Part shown: positions 1-4,401 of the stretch, in pieces
How the letters are laid out: each line of letters opens with the position of its first letter
Numbering within the stretch: the first letter of the stretch is position 1
Assembly: GCA_013696385.1 (NCBI GenBank)
Contig: JACCYR010000207.1
Coordinates: forward strand, 1 to 5,369
Reading direction: 5' to 3'
Length of the DNA stretch: 5,369 bases
From: Acidobacteriota bacterium
GTDB taxonomy: Bacteria > Acidobacteriota > Blastocatellia > Pyrinomonadales > Pyrinomonadaceae
The notes under the pieces: generated by a model
The model's database searches: none
What the model was told of the DNA's origin: nothing
What the model saw: the letters and a program-made list of their open reading frames with translations, nothing else
Translations under genes and position numbers: made by a program

Positions 1-63
1 AAAAATGTGATTTACAATGTCATCATAGCTTAGAATTAAATTAAGTTAAAGATTTTTCGGGAA

Positions 64-92
64 TTTTCAACCAGACTTTTGAGATTTATTAT
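64..92 (+). promoter_or_regulatory. Candidate sigma-70-type promoter for msrPQ
   Basis: A TTTTCA -35-like hexamer (64-69) is followed after 17 bases by TATTAT (87-92), a five-of-six match to the -10 consensus. Transcription would start near position 99, giving a leader of about 30 bases before the msrP ATG at 129. The leader has no strong Shine-Dalgarno sequence, only a weak purine stretch (cgaag). No regulator gene such as the HprRS two-component pair of enterobacteria lies in the window, so how this promoter is controlled cannot be read here. The call rests on pattern matching only. Confidence 0.35.
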
Positions 93-128
93 ACGAAACC
101 TTTTTCTGTCTGAAACGAATAACGAAGT

Positions 129-1097
129 ATGGTTATCAAAAAGCCAAACGAAATAAAATCAAGCGAAATTACGCCCGAAAATGTTTATCTTAATCGGCGT
201 AATTTTATTCGTGCGGGAGTTTTGGCGGGAACAACTCTGGCAACGGCGGGAGTTTATAAATTTCTTAATCCACCGCCGCCGAAAGAAGTCAAAACGGCAG
301 AAATCAACGATATTGTCAAAGCAAATCAAACGGATATTATTTCAAATGAAGAATTAACTTTGTTTGCAGACATCACCAATTACAACAACTTTTATGAATT
401 TTCGACGAGCAAAACCGCCGTTGCGCGGGCGGCGGAAGATTTCGTAACACGACCTTGGACGGTGGAAGTCGGCGGGCTTGTGCAAAAGCCGCAGACTTTC
501 GGCATCGAGGATTTACTGAAATTTACGCAGGAAGAACGCATCTATCGTCTGCGCTGCGTCGAAGGTTGGTCGATGGTTATTCCGTGGGTCGGTTTTCCTT
601 TAAAAACGCTTCTGAACAAGGTCGAACCGCTCGGCAAGGCAAAATTTGTCGCGTTTCAGACGCTTTACGACCCAAAACAAATGCAGTCGGGTTTGTTTGC
701 CGGAATCCAGTTTCCATATGTTGAAGGTTTGCGTTTTGACGAAGCCTTGCATCGGCTGACGATTTTGGCAACTGGACTTTACGGCAAGCAGCTGCCGAAT
801 CAAAACGGCGCGCCGATTCGTCTGGTTGTGCCTTGGAAATACGGTTTTAAAAGCATCAAATCAATTGTCAAAATTATTCTGACCGACACGCCGCCGCCGA
901 CAACTTGGAACATCGCCGCGCCGGGTGAATACGGCTTTTATTCAAACGTCAATCCGAATGTTGACCATCCGCGCTGGTCGCAAGCGACGGAACGCCGAAT
1001 CGGTGAATTCGGACGGCGCAAAACATTGATGTTTAACGGTTATGCCGATGAAGTTGCGAAACTTTATGAAGGAATGGATTTGAAGAAGAATTTCTAA
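129..1097 (+). CDS. msrP: MsrP, periplasmic protein-methionine-sulfoxide reductase, molybdopterin catalytic subunit
   Basis: This is the catalytic subunit (formerly YedY) of the MsrPQ system, which reduces methionine sulfoxide in periplasmic proteins. At 322 residues it is about the usual family length. Residues 21-45 look like a Tat signal: LNRRNFIRAG with twin arginines at 23-24, then a mildly hydrophobic Ala/Gly/Thr-rich stretch. This fits export of a protein folded around its molybdopterin cofactor. The oxidoreductase molybdopterin-binding domain spans roughly residues 75-290. The hallmark block RLRCVEGWSMVIPW carries Cys143, the family's molybdenum ligand. The later motifs GAPIRLVVPWKYGFKSIKSI (227-246) and PGEYGFYSNVNP (265-276) are also typical. 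The start at 129 is chosen because the next Met (residue 149) would remove the Tat signal and the Mo-ligand Cys. The gene is followed by msrQ, its haem partner. The frame is intact and the identification is secure. Confidence 0.96.
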   Translation: MVIKKPNEIKSSEITPENVYLNRRNFIRAGVLAGTTLATAGVYKFLNPPPPKEVKTAEINDIVKANQTDIISNEELTLFADITNYNNFYEFSTSKTAVARAAEDFVTRPWTVEVGGLVQKPQTFGIEDLLKFTQEERIYRLRCVEGWSMVIPWVGFPLKTLLNKVEPLGKAKFVAFQTLYDPKQMQSGLFAGIQFPYVEGLRFDEALHRLTILATGLYGKQLPNQNGAPIRLVVPWKYGFKSIKSIVKIILTDTPPPTTWNIAAPGEYGFYSNVNPNVDHPRWSQATERRIGEFGRRKTLMFNGYADEVAKLYEGMDLKKNF

Positions 1098-1169
1098 ATG
1101 GTAAGTGCTGAATGGTAAATGTAAGAAGTTACGCTTTCTATTTACCATTCAGCATTTACCATTTACCAT
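1096..1169 (+). repeat. Heptamer-repeat hairpin between msrP and msrQ
   Basis: Left arm 1096-1121 pairs with right arm 1139-1164 over 26 positions, with every position pairable in the plus-strand RNA. Only two pairs are G-U wobbles (1105/1155 and 1121/1139). The loop is 17 bases (1122-1138), and its ends (GAAG / CTTTC) can pair a little further. The arms are made of a heptamer: ATGGTAA at 1098 and 1112, and its complement TTACCAT at 1142, 1156 and 1163, with GTGCTGA / TCAGCAT units between. The stem begins on the msrP stop codon (1095-1097) and ends seven bases before the msrQ ATG at 1172. It has no following T-run, so it does not look like an intrinsic terminator. Similar short tandem heptamers are known as dispersed repeats in several bacterial genomes; membership in a genome-wide family is inferred here. 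Confidence 0.85.
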
Positions 1170-1171
1170 TT

Positions 1172-1765
1172 ATGGATGACGTAAAATTCAACAAAATAAT
1201 ACTTTTCGTCAACAGTCTTGTGCCGCTCGCGCTTTTAGCTTGGGATGCGTATTGGCAAAAACTCGGCGCAAATCCGATTGAGTATTTTCTTCGCACAACC
1301 GGCGTTTTGACGCTTGTGTTTCTTTTTATCACACTTTCCGTTACGCCGCTTCGCCAGCGTTTTGGTTGGAATCAATTGATAAAATTTCGGCGAATGCTCG
1401 GACTTTACGCTTTCTTTTACGGTTTTCTACATTTGATAACTTACAGCATTTTTGACAAAAGTTTAAACCTTTCGGCAATTATCAGCGACATCTGGCAGCG
1501 TCCTTTTATCGCCGTCGGAATGACGAGTTTCTTTCTGATGATTCCGCTTGCCATTACTTCAACCAATGCAATGATAAAGCGTCTGGGCGGAAAAAATTGG
1601 CAAAAACTTCATCGTCTGGTTTATTTGACGGCGATTGGCGGAGTTGTCCATTTTTATATGATACAAAAATCGGATATTACTTATCCATTTTTGTTCGCAG
1701 CACTATTGTTGGGCTTGTTCTGGTTTAGAATTCACCAATGGAATAATAAAGCGGAGAAAAATTAG
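1172..1765 (+). CDS. msrQ: MsrQ, membrane b-type haem subunit of the MsrPQ methionine sulfoxide reductase
   Basis: MsrQ (formerly YedZ) is an inner-membrane haem protein of the ferric-reductase-like family that passes electrons from the quinone pool to MsrP. With the start at 1172 it has 197 residues, close to the usual 200 or so. Six hydrophobic segments are visible at about residues 8-24, 44-60, 75-93, 111-129, 148-164 and 172-186. Candidate haem-ligand histidines are His87 (GFLHLITY), His147 (KLHRLVY) and His160 (GGVVHFYMI), spaced as in the family. LGANPIEYFLRTTG near the N terminus and LAITSTNAMIKRLGGKNW in the middle are also characteristic. An in-frame ATG at 1112 would add 20 residues, but these are translated from the hairpin repeat and match nothing in the family, so it was not chosen. 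No Shine-Dalgarno precedes 1172. Expression probably depends on translational coupling to msrP. Confidence 0.93.
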   Translation: MDDVKFNKIILFVNSLVPLALLAWDAYWQKLGANPIEYFLRTTGVLTLVFLFITLSVTPLRQRFGWNQLIKFRRMLGLYAFFYGFLHLITYSIFDKSLNLSAIISDIWQRPFIAVGMTSFFLMIPLAITSTNAMIKRLGGKNWQKLHRLVYLTAIGGVVHFYMIQKSDITYPFLFAALLLGLFWFRIHQWNNKAEKN

Positions 1766-1829
1766 CCGCGAAAAAGCACGGAAAACATAAAAAAGATTTT
1801 GTGGATTTTGTGCTTTTTCGCGGCTAATT
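1760..1829. terminator. Perfect inverted repeat, likely bidirectional terminator between convergent genes
   Basis: Arms 1760-1779 and 1810-1829 are perfect 20-base complements (core gccgcgaaaaagcac / gtgctttttcgcggc), separated by 30 A/T-rich bases. The repeat overlaps the msrQ stop codon (1763-1765) and the stop codon of the opposing ATPase gene (1828-1830). Its placement between two converging genes suits a terminator for both transcripts. The GC-rich core followed by A/T tracts on either strand would help, although there is no classic uninterrupted U-run right after the stem. The arms and their perfect match also resemble dispersed palindromic repeats, so a repetitive-element origin is an alternative. 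Confidence 0.7.
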
Positions 1830-2637
1830 ACCTTTTCTTTATCGGTGTAACGTGGTCAAATGTGCGGCGGAAATCTTCACCGTTAAGCATAACTGTTTTG
1901 CTCATCTCAAAAAGGCGGGAACGAAGGCGAACACCGATTCGGTCTTCGAGCGTTTCATCGCGCTCTGTGCAGCGTTCATCAAGATAATTTGTCGTGAAAA
2001 TTGTCAGTTTTTTGTCGTTATAGCGCGTGTTAATGATGTGCGCCATCGTGTCGCGCACCCAATCGGTTGGCTTTGACGCGCCGATTTCATCAAGGACGAG
2101 AATGTCAGAATCAAAAACAGGCGCGAGAACTTTTAGTTCCGAAGTTTGCGAAACTGTGTTATACGAGCCTTGAATTTCTTTCAAAAGCGCGCCGAATTCA
2201 TAGAAAAGACAGGAAAATCCGCGCTCGGTCAAACCCTTTAAAATTGAAACCGCCAGATGGGTTTTGCCAACGCCAACCGTTCCCATAAAAAGAAGCCCGC
2301 GTTCAACCGCCGGATATTCCATCGTCAGCCGCGAAGCAAAGCGGAAAGCGCGTTCCTGCGACGGGTTCATCACGCGGTAGCTGTGAAAATGGCAATCGGT
2401 ATAGCGTTTCGGAATCCGCGCTTTTTCTATCAGGTTTGAATGCGTTTTTTGCTTGCGGCAATTGCACGCCCGCGCACCTTTGCCCGCGATGATTTCCATT
2501 CCCGAACCGTAACAAAGCGGACAAACCTCCGGCTCGTCGACGCTTTCGGGCGCGTCATAAAATTCGCGCTCAGGCACGTCTTGCGCCGGATTGGGAACGG
2601 CAAAGAGCGGATGAATTTTCGCTGTTTCTCGCGGCAT
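1828..2637 (-). CDS. DnaC/DnaI/IstB-type AAA+ ATPase with N-terminal zinc finger, probable replicative helicase loader
   Basis: This 269-residue protein has the layout of DnaC/DnaI helicase loaders. A short N-terminal region holds CPLC (39-42) and CNC (58-60), four cysteines able to bind one zinc, followed by an AAA+ ATPase domain. Walker A is GTVGVGKT (119-126) and Walker B is ILVLDE (179-184). The TTN at 215-217 is the sensor-1 region, and RLRSRL (237-242) is a plausible arginine-finger region. Such proteins bind the replicative helicase DnaB and help place it on DNA. The related IstB proteins of IS21 share the fold, but no IstA transposase or element ends are present, and IstB does not normally carry this cysteine finger. 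The start at 2637 is kept because later Mets would lose the finger; no clear ribosome binding site precedes it. The gene stands alone behind its own promoter. Confidence is high for family and moderate for cellular role. Confidence 0.9.
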   Translation of the reverse strand: MPRETAKIHPLFAVPNPAQDVPEREFYDAPESVDEPEVCPLCYGSGMEIIAGKGARACNCRKQKTHSNLIEKARIPKRYTDCHFHSYRVMNPSQERAFRFASRLTMEYPAVERGLLFMGTVGVGKTHLAVSILKGLTERGFSCLFYEFGALLKEIQGSYNTVSQTSELKVLAPVFDSDILVLDEIGASKPTDWVRDTMAHIINTRYNDKKLTIFTTNYLDERCTERDETLEDRIGVRLRSRLFEMSKTVMLNGEDFRRTFDHVTPIKKR

Positions 2638-2719
2638 CTGGGAAAACTAAACCATTTTTTCCTGACAAACCTTGTTCTATTGGGGATTTTTCTTCAAAAT
2701 AATGCTGAAGTTGTTTTGA

Positions 2720-2747
2720 ATTATAACACCGAAATAAATGATTTCAA
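2720..2747 (-). promoter_or_regulatory. Strong sigma-70-type promoter for the DnaC-like ATPase gene
   Basis: Read on the - strand, TTGAAA (2742-2747, five of six to the -35 consensus) is separated by 16 bases from TATAAT (2720-2725), a perfect -10. TGT directly precedes the -10, giving an extended -10. The predicted start near 2713 leaves an untranslated leader of about 75 bases before the ATG at 2637, with no obvious Shine-Dalgarno or stable structure in it. This is the best promoter match in the window. It points away from the divergent cREC gene, which has its own promoter about 190 bases away. Confidence 0.6.
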
Positions 2748-2776
2748 GTTTTATTTTGTTTTTAAAAATCCAATAA

Positions 2777-2872
2777 ACATCGGGCATAAATAAAAACTTG
2801 AAAAGCAAAAAAAGCGAAGTCTATGAAAAGACAAGACTTAGGATTTAACAAAAAATTTACATCGAGCATAAA
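2777..2872 (+). repeat. Weak direct repeat in the divergent intergenic gap
   Basis: The 14-base word acatcgggcataaa (2777-2790) recurs with one change as acatcgagcataaa (2859-2872), 82 bases later. It lies in the A-rich, gene-free stretch between the two divergent promoters (about 2748-2907). A six-base inverted pair (AAGTCT 2817-2822, AGACTT 2834-2839) sits between the copies. No open reading frame with a start site or RNA gene was recognised in the stretch. The repeat could be a paired protein-binding site for either gene or a chance match in low-complexity DNA. Confidence 0.3.
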
Positions 2873-2907
2873 AAATTATCTGTCAAATTTTTCGTCCGGT
2901 TAGCTTG

Positions 2908-2916
2908 TGTTATATT
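2908..2916 (+). promoter_or_regulatory. Extended -10 promoter for the cREC gene
   Basis: TGT (2908-2910) followed by TATATT (2911-2916) makes an extended -10 element with five of six consensus bases. The -35 position (about 2888-2893, TTTTTC) is poor, as is common for extended -10 promoters. Transcription would start near 2923, leaving about 23 bases before the ATG at 2946. Confidence 0.45.
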
Positions 2917-2945
2917 AAATTTGATTTGTGAGAGAAGTTTTAATT

Positions 2946-3404
2946 ATGAGTATGTTACGCAGTTTGTTGATAAAACTTGGTTTAGCGGATTTGAAAGCCG
3001 AGCGCAGTCCGATTACGATTTTTTTACTTGACGATGACCAACGCCGGCATCGTTGGTTCACAAAAAGGTTCGAAGGCGATGAACTGGACATTGCCGAAAC
3101 GGTTGAGGAAGCCAAAGAACTACTTGGACAATACGCTTACGACGCGATTTTTCTTGACCACGATTTACTCCCGCATCATTACGAATCAAACGACCACGAC
3201 GATTTTGGAAGCACTGGTTACGCCGTCGCCGAATGGCTTAATGAAAATAAAGAATTGAACCGCGCCGCGACCATTATTGTTCACACGCGGAACGCCGACG
3301 GCGCACTCCGGATGGTCGAAAAGCTGCGCGAATCCGGCAGACAGGTCGAATACGTCCCATTTCCGATGCTTGACATAAAAATAAAAAATTACTGGGAAAG
3401 ATAG
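2946..3404 (+). CDS. Stand-alone cyclic-phosphate-processing receiver-like (cREC) domain protein
   Basis: This 152-residue protein is a single receiver-like fold. After a short N-terminal stretch comes ITIFLLDDDQRRHRWF, with the acid cluster at Asp29-Asp31 and Arg33-Arg34. DAIFLDHDL follows, with Asp71, His72 and Asp73, then GYAVAEWL, and finally IIVHTRNADGALRM with His113, Asn116 and Gly119. Classical response regulators have a single phosphoacceptor Asp and a Thr/Ser-Lys pair. The LDHDL and HxxNxxGxxxM pattern instead matches what I recall of the cREC family, predicted from comparative genomics to act on cyclic phosphate ends in RNA repair or conflict systems. The activity is a prediction, not an established reaction. 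The start is placed at ATG 2946, eight bases after the purine tract AGAGAAG; the GTG at 2928 would sit inside that tract's upstream edge. No effector domain or partner gene adjoins it. It has its own promoter and a structured 3' end. Confidence 0.72.
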   Translation: MSMLRSLLIKLGLADLKAERSPITIFLLDDDQRRHRWFTKRFEGDELDIAETVEEAKELLGQYAYDAIFLDHDLLPHHYESNDHDDFGSTGYAVAEWLNENKELNRAATIIVHTRNADGALRMVEKLRESGRQVEYVPFPMLDIKIKNYWER

Positions 3405-3498
3405 TTATGCGAATCAGTAGTTAAAAAAGTGTAATTTTAATAACTTCTTAAACCAAATTATTTCAATATTTATTTCAACTGCTGATTCGCGTAGTTGT
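3401..3498 (+). repeat. Long imperfect inverted repeat at the 3' end of the cREC gene
   Basis: Positions 3401-3426 can pair with 3473-3498 around a loop of 46 A/T-rich bases. The core GCGAATCAG (3409-3417) / CTGATTCGC (3482-3490) is perfect. Over 26 positions there is one true mismatch (3423/3476) and five G-U wobbles, at 3402, 3404, 3405, 3408 and 3418. The wobbles are favourable in plus-strand RNA but would be A-C mismatches in the minus-strand transcript. The cREC stop codon (3402-3404) lies in the stem base. The region separates this gene from the convergent small ORF ending at 3522. There is no U-run after the stem, so it is not a standard intrinsic terminator. It may be a 3' end structure or a palindromic dispersed repeat. 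Confidence 0.65.
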
Positions 3499-3521
3499 AA
3501 ATAGTAAAGGACAGAAACGAT

Positions 3522-3671
3522 TTACTTGAACTTGGGTTTGCACTGCCCCGCATCTATTGTCGCATTGGGCAGCGTATTGTTCGGCTGCTGCGCGACAATA
3601 ATGATGTTTGAAAAAATAAATATACCACCGACGGCAATTATAAAAACAAATAAAGATGTTATTTTCTTCAT
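3522..3671 (-). CDS. Small secreted or membrane-anchored peptide, 49 residues, downstream of tetR
   Basis: This short gene is supported by its ribosome binding site and its signal-like start. AAGGAG (3679-3684 on the - strand) lies seven bases before ATG 3671, one of the two best Shine-Dalgarno matches in the window. The peptide begins MKKITSLFVFIIAVGG and is strongly hydrophobic to about residue 27, a Sec signal peptide or single membrane anchor. The tail is short and polar (QQPNNTLPNATIDAGQCKPK), with one cysteine at residue 44. Cleavage after Ala27 is plausible. The cysteine is not in a lipobox. It starts only 26 bases after the tetR stop, on the same strand, so the two are probably co-transcribed and perhaps under the same repressor. 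I do not recognise the family and assign no function. Confidence 0.7.
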   Translation of the reverse strand: MKKITSLFVFIIAVGGIFIFSNIIIVAQQPNNTLPNATIDAGQCKPKFK

Positions 3672-3678
3672 AAAATTT

Positions 3679-3684
3679 CTCCTT
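3679..3684 (-). promoter_or_regulatory. Shine-Dalgarno for the small secreted peptide
   Basis: AAGGAG on the - strand with a seven-base spacer to ATG 3671. It lies in the 26-base gap after the tetR stop codon and is the main evidence that the short downstream reading frame is translated. Confidence 0.75.
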
Positions 3685-3697
3685 AGTGAACTAAAAT

Positions 3698-4300
3698 TCA
3701 AACTTTCTTCAGCCCTTTCAATAATAAATCTGCAACGCGAAGCGTTTTTTCTTCGATTTCCCGACGTTCGCCGAGTTCCTGAGTCGTTAAACTAAACGGA
3801 AGTAAGGAATTGGTTGCAAGCAAAAATATTTCGGCAAGTTTAACCGCGTTTTCTTTTTGAAACTCTTCTTTTACTTGTCCTTCTTTAATCACTTTGGCAA
3901 AAATCTCAGCTTCTTCGGCAAAGTATTGTTTCCGCCGGGCAAGCAGTTTTGGACGCAGACCGGCAAGTAAATCGTTAAGGCTTTGCTTGTAATGCTGAAC
4001 ACTGTCAAAACGAAGTAAGACTCGTGCCAGCAGCATTTGCCGTAACTTTTCTTCGTCAGAAACAGCACTTTTGGCAATCGCTTCTAATTGTTCTTTAACT
4101 CGCTCGACTATGCGGTCAATGTGCGAAAGCGCGATTTCTTCCTTGCTTGAAAAATGCAGATAAATGCTTCCCTTTCCGATTCCGACTTCTCTCGCCAAAT
4201 CGTCAATCGTCATTTTCTTGTATCCGAAATTTGACAAAAAACGGTCGGTCGCATCTAAAATTGCTTCTTTGACTTCGATTGATTGAACGGCTGCTTTCAT
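3698..4300 (-). CDS. TetR/AcrR-family transcriptional repressor
   Basis: This 200-residue protein has the standard TetR length and layout. The N-terminal DNA-binding domain runs to about residue 60. It holds AILDATDRFLSNFGYKKMTI and then the helix-turn-helix DDLAREVGIGKGSIYLHFSSKEEI, the family's signature. The rest is an all-helical ligand and dimerisation domain with no recognisable ligand motif, ending in ADLLLKGLKKV. The start at 4300 gives the usual short N-terminal arm; no Shine-Dalgarno precedes it. An inverted TTGACT/AGTCAA site lies just upstream, suggesting autoregulation. The small secreted-peptide gene follows at 26 bases. An exported creatininase-family gene ends 101 bases upstream and could also be in its circuit, though its own promoter shows no copy of the site. 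The regulated substrate or ligand cannot be deduced. Confidence 0.93.
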   Translation of the reverse strand: MKAAVQSIEVKEAILDATDRFLSNFGYKKMTIDDLAREVGIGKGSIYLHFSSKEEIALSHIDRIVERVKEQLEAIAKSAVSDEEKLRQMLLARVLLRFDSVQHYKQSLNDLLAGLRPKLLARRKQYFAEEAEIFAKVIKEGQVKEEFQKENAVKLAEIFLLATNSLLPFSLTTQELGERREIEEKTLRVADLLLKGLKKV

Positions 4301-4305
4301 ATATT

Positions 4306-4337
4306 TTGACTATTGACTAATTTTGCATTTCAGTCAA
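4306..4337. promoter_or_regulatory. Probable TetR operator next to its own start codon
   Basis: TTGACT (4313-4318) and AGTCAA (4332-4337) are the ends of a 25-base dyad centred on 4325, with partial symmetry inside (TGACTxA...TxAGTCA on both halves). A third half-site, TTGACT at 4306-4311, forms a tandem TTGACTA repeat with the first. TGAC/GTCA dyads of this size are common TetR-family operators. The site lies 6-37 bases upstream of the tetR ATG and just downstream of a predicted transcription start, a good position for repression. Confidence 0.5.
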
Positions 4338-4342
4338 ACTTA

Positions 4343-4371
4343 AATATGGTTATGGAAAAATTTTGTTCCAA
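4343..4371 (-). promoter_or_regulatory. Candidate promoter for tetR and the small peptide gene
   Basis: On the - strand TTGGAA (4366-4371) and CATATT (4343-4348) are separated by 17 bases, each matching four of six consensus positions. The start would fall near 4336, inside the predicted operator. A second possible pair on the same strand uses the operator's own TTGACT (4332-4337) half-site as -35 with AATAGT as -10, which would give a leaderless tetR transcript. Both are weak matches. The rest of the 101-base gap (4301-4401) shows no gene. Confidence 0.3.
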
Positions 4372-4401
4372 TTTATTTTTTTAATCTAAAAAATTTAGCG
4401 A

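Noticed and set aside
455..724. Open frame inside msrP on the same strand
   Set aside because: It overlaps a strongly conserved part of msrP in another frame, has no ribosome binding site and no recognisable domain.
1098..1169. Heptamer array as a CRISPR array
   Set aside because: The units are seven bases, without unique spacers, and arranged as a palindrome; no cas genes are present.
1112..1171. In-frame upstream ATG that would lengthen MsrQ by 20 residues
   Set aside because: The added residues are translated from the heptamer hairpin repeat and do not resemble the MsrQ N terminus; 1172 gives the family-typical start.
1828..2637. ATPase as IstB of an IS21-like insertion sequence
   Set aside because: No IstA transposase, terminal repeats or target duplication are present, and the N-terminal CPLC/CNC finger fits helicase loaders better.
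2440..2793. 117-codon plus-strand frame antisense to the ATPase gene start
   Set aside because: It is the complement of the real ATPase coding region and its promoter; its composition is arginine-rich noise typical of a shadow frame.
2928..2945. GTG start adding six residues to the cREC protein
   Set aside because: The purine tract AGAGAAG that would serve as ribosome binding site for ATG 2946 lies within this extension, and the GTG itself has no such site upstream.
2946..3404. cREC protein as a classical two-component response regulator
   Set aside because: It has a LDHDL block and HxxNxxG motif rather than the single phosphoacceptor Asp with downstream Ser/Thr and Lys, and no kinase gene is nearby.
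3526..3795. 89-codon plus-strand frame opposite the small peptide and tetR
   Set aside because: It starts at a TTG without a ribosome binding site and is antisense to two better supported - strand genes.
4353..4370. TGGAA/TTCCA dyad upstream of tetR as a second operator
   Set aside because: It has imperfect symmetry in very A/T-rich DNA and does not share the TTGACT half-site; it more likely overlaps a -35 region by chance.
4386..4398. CTAAA/TTTAG hairpin after the creatininase-family stop as a terminator
   Set aside because: The stem is only five A/T-dominated pairs with a three-base loop, too weak to support the call.
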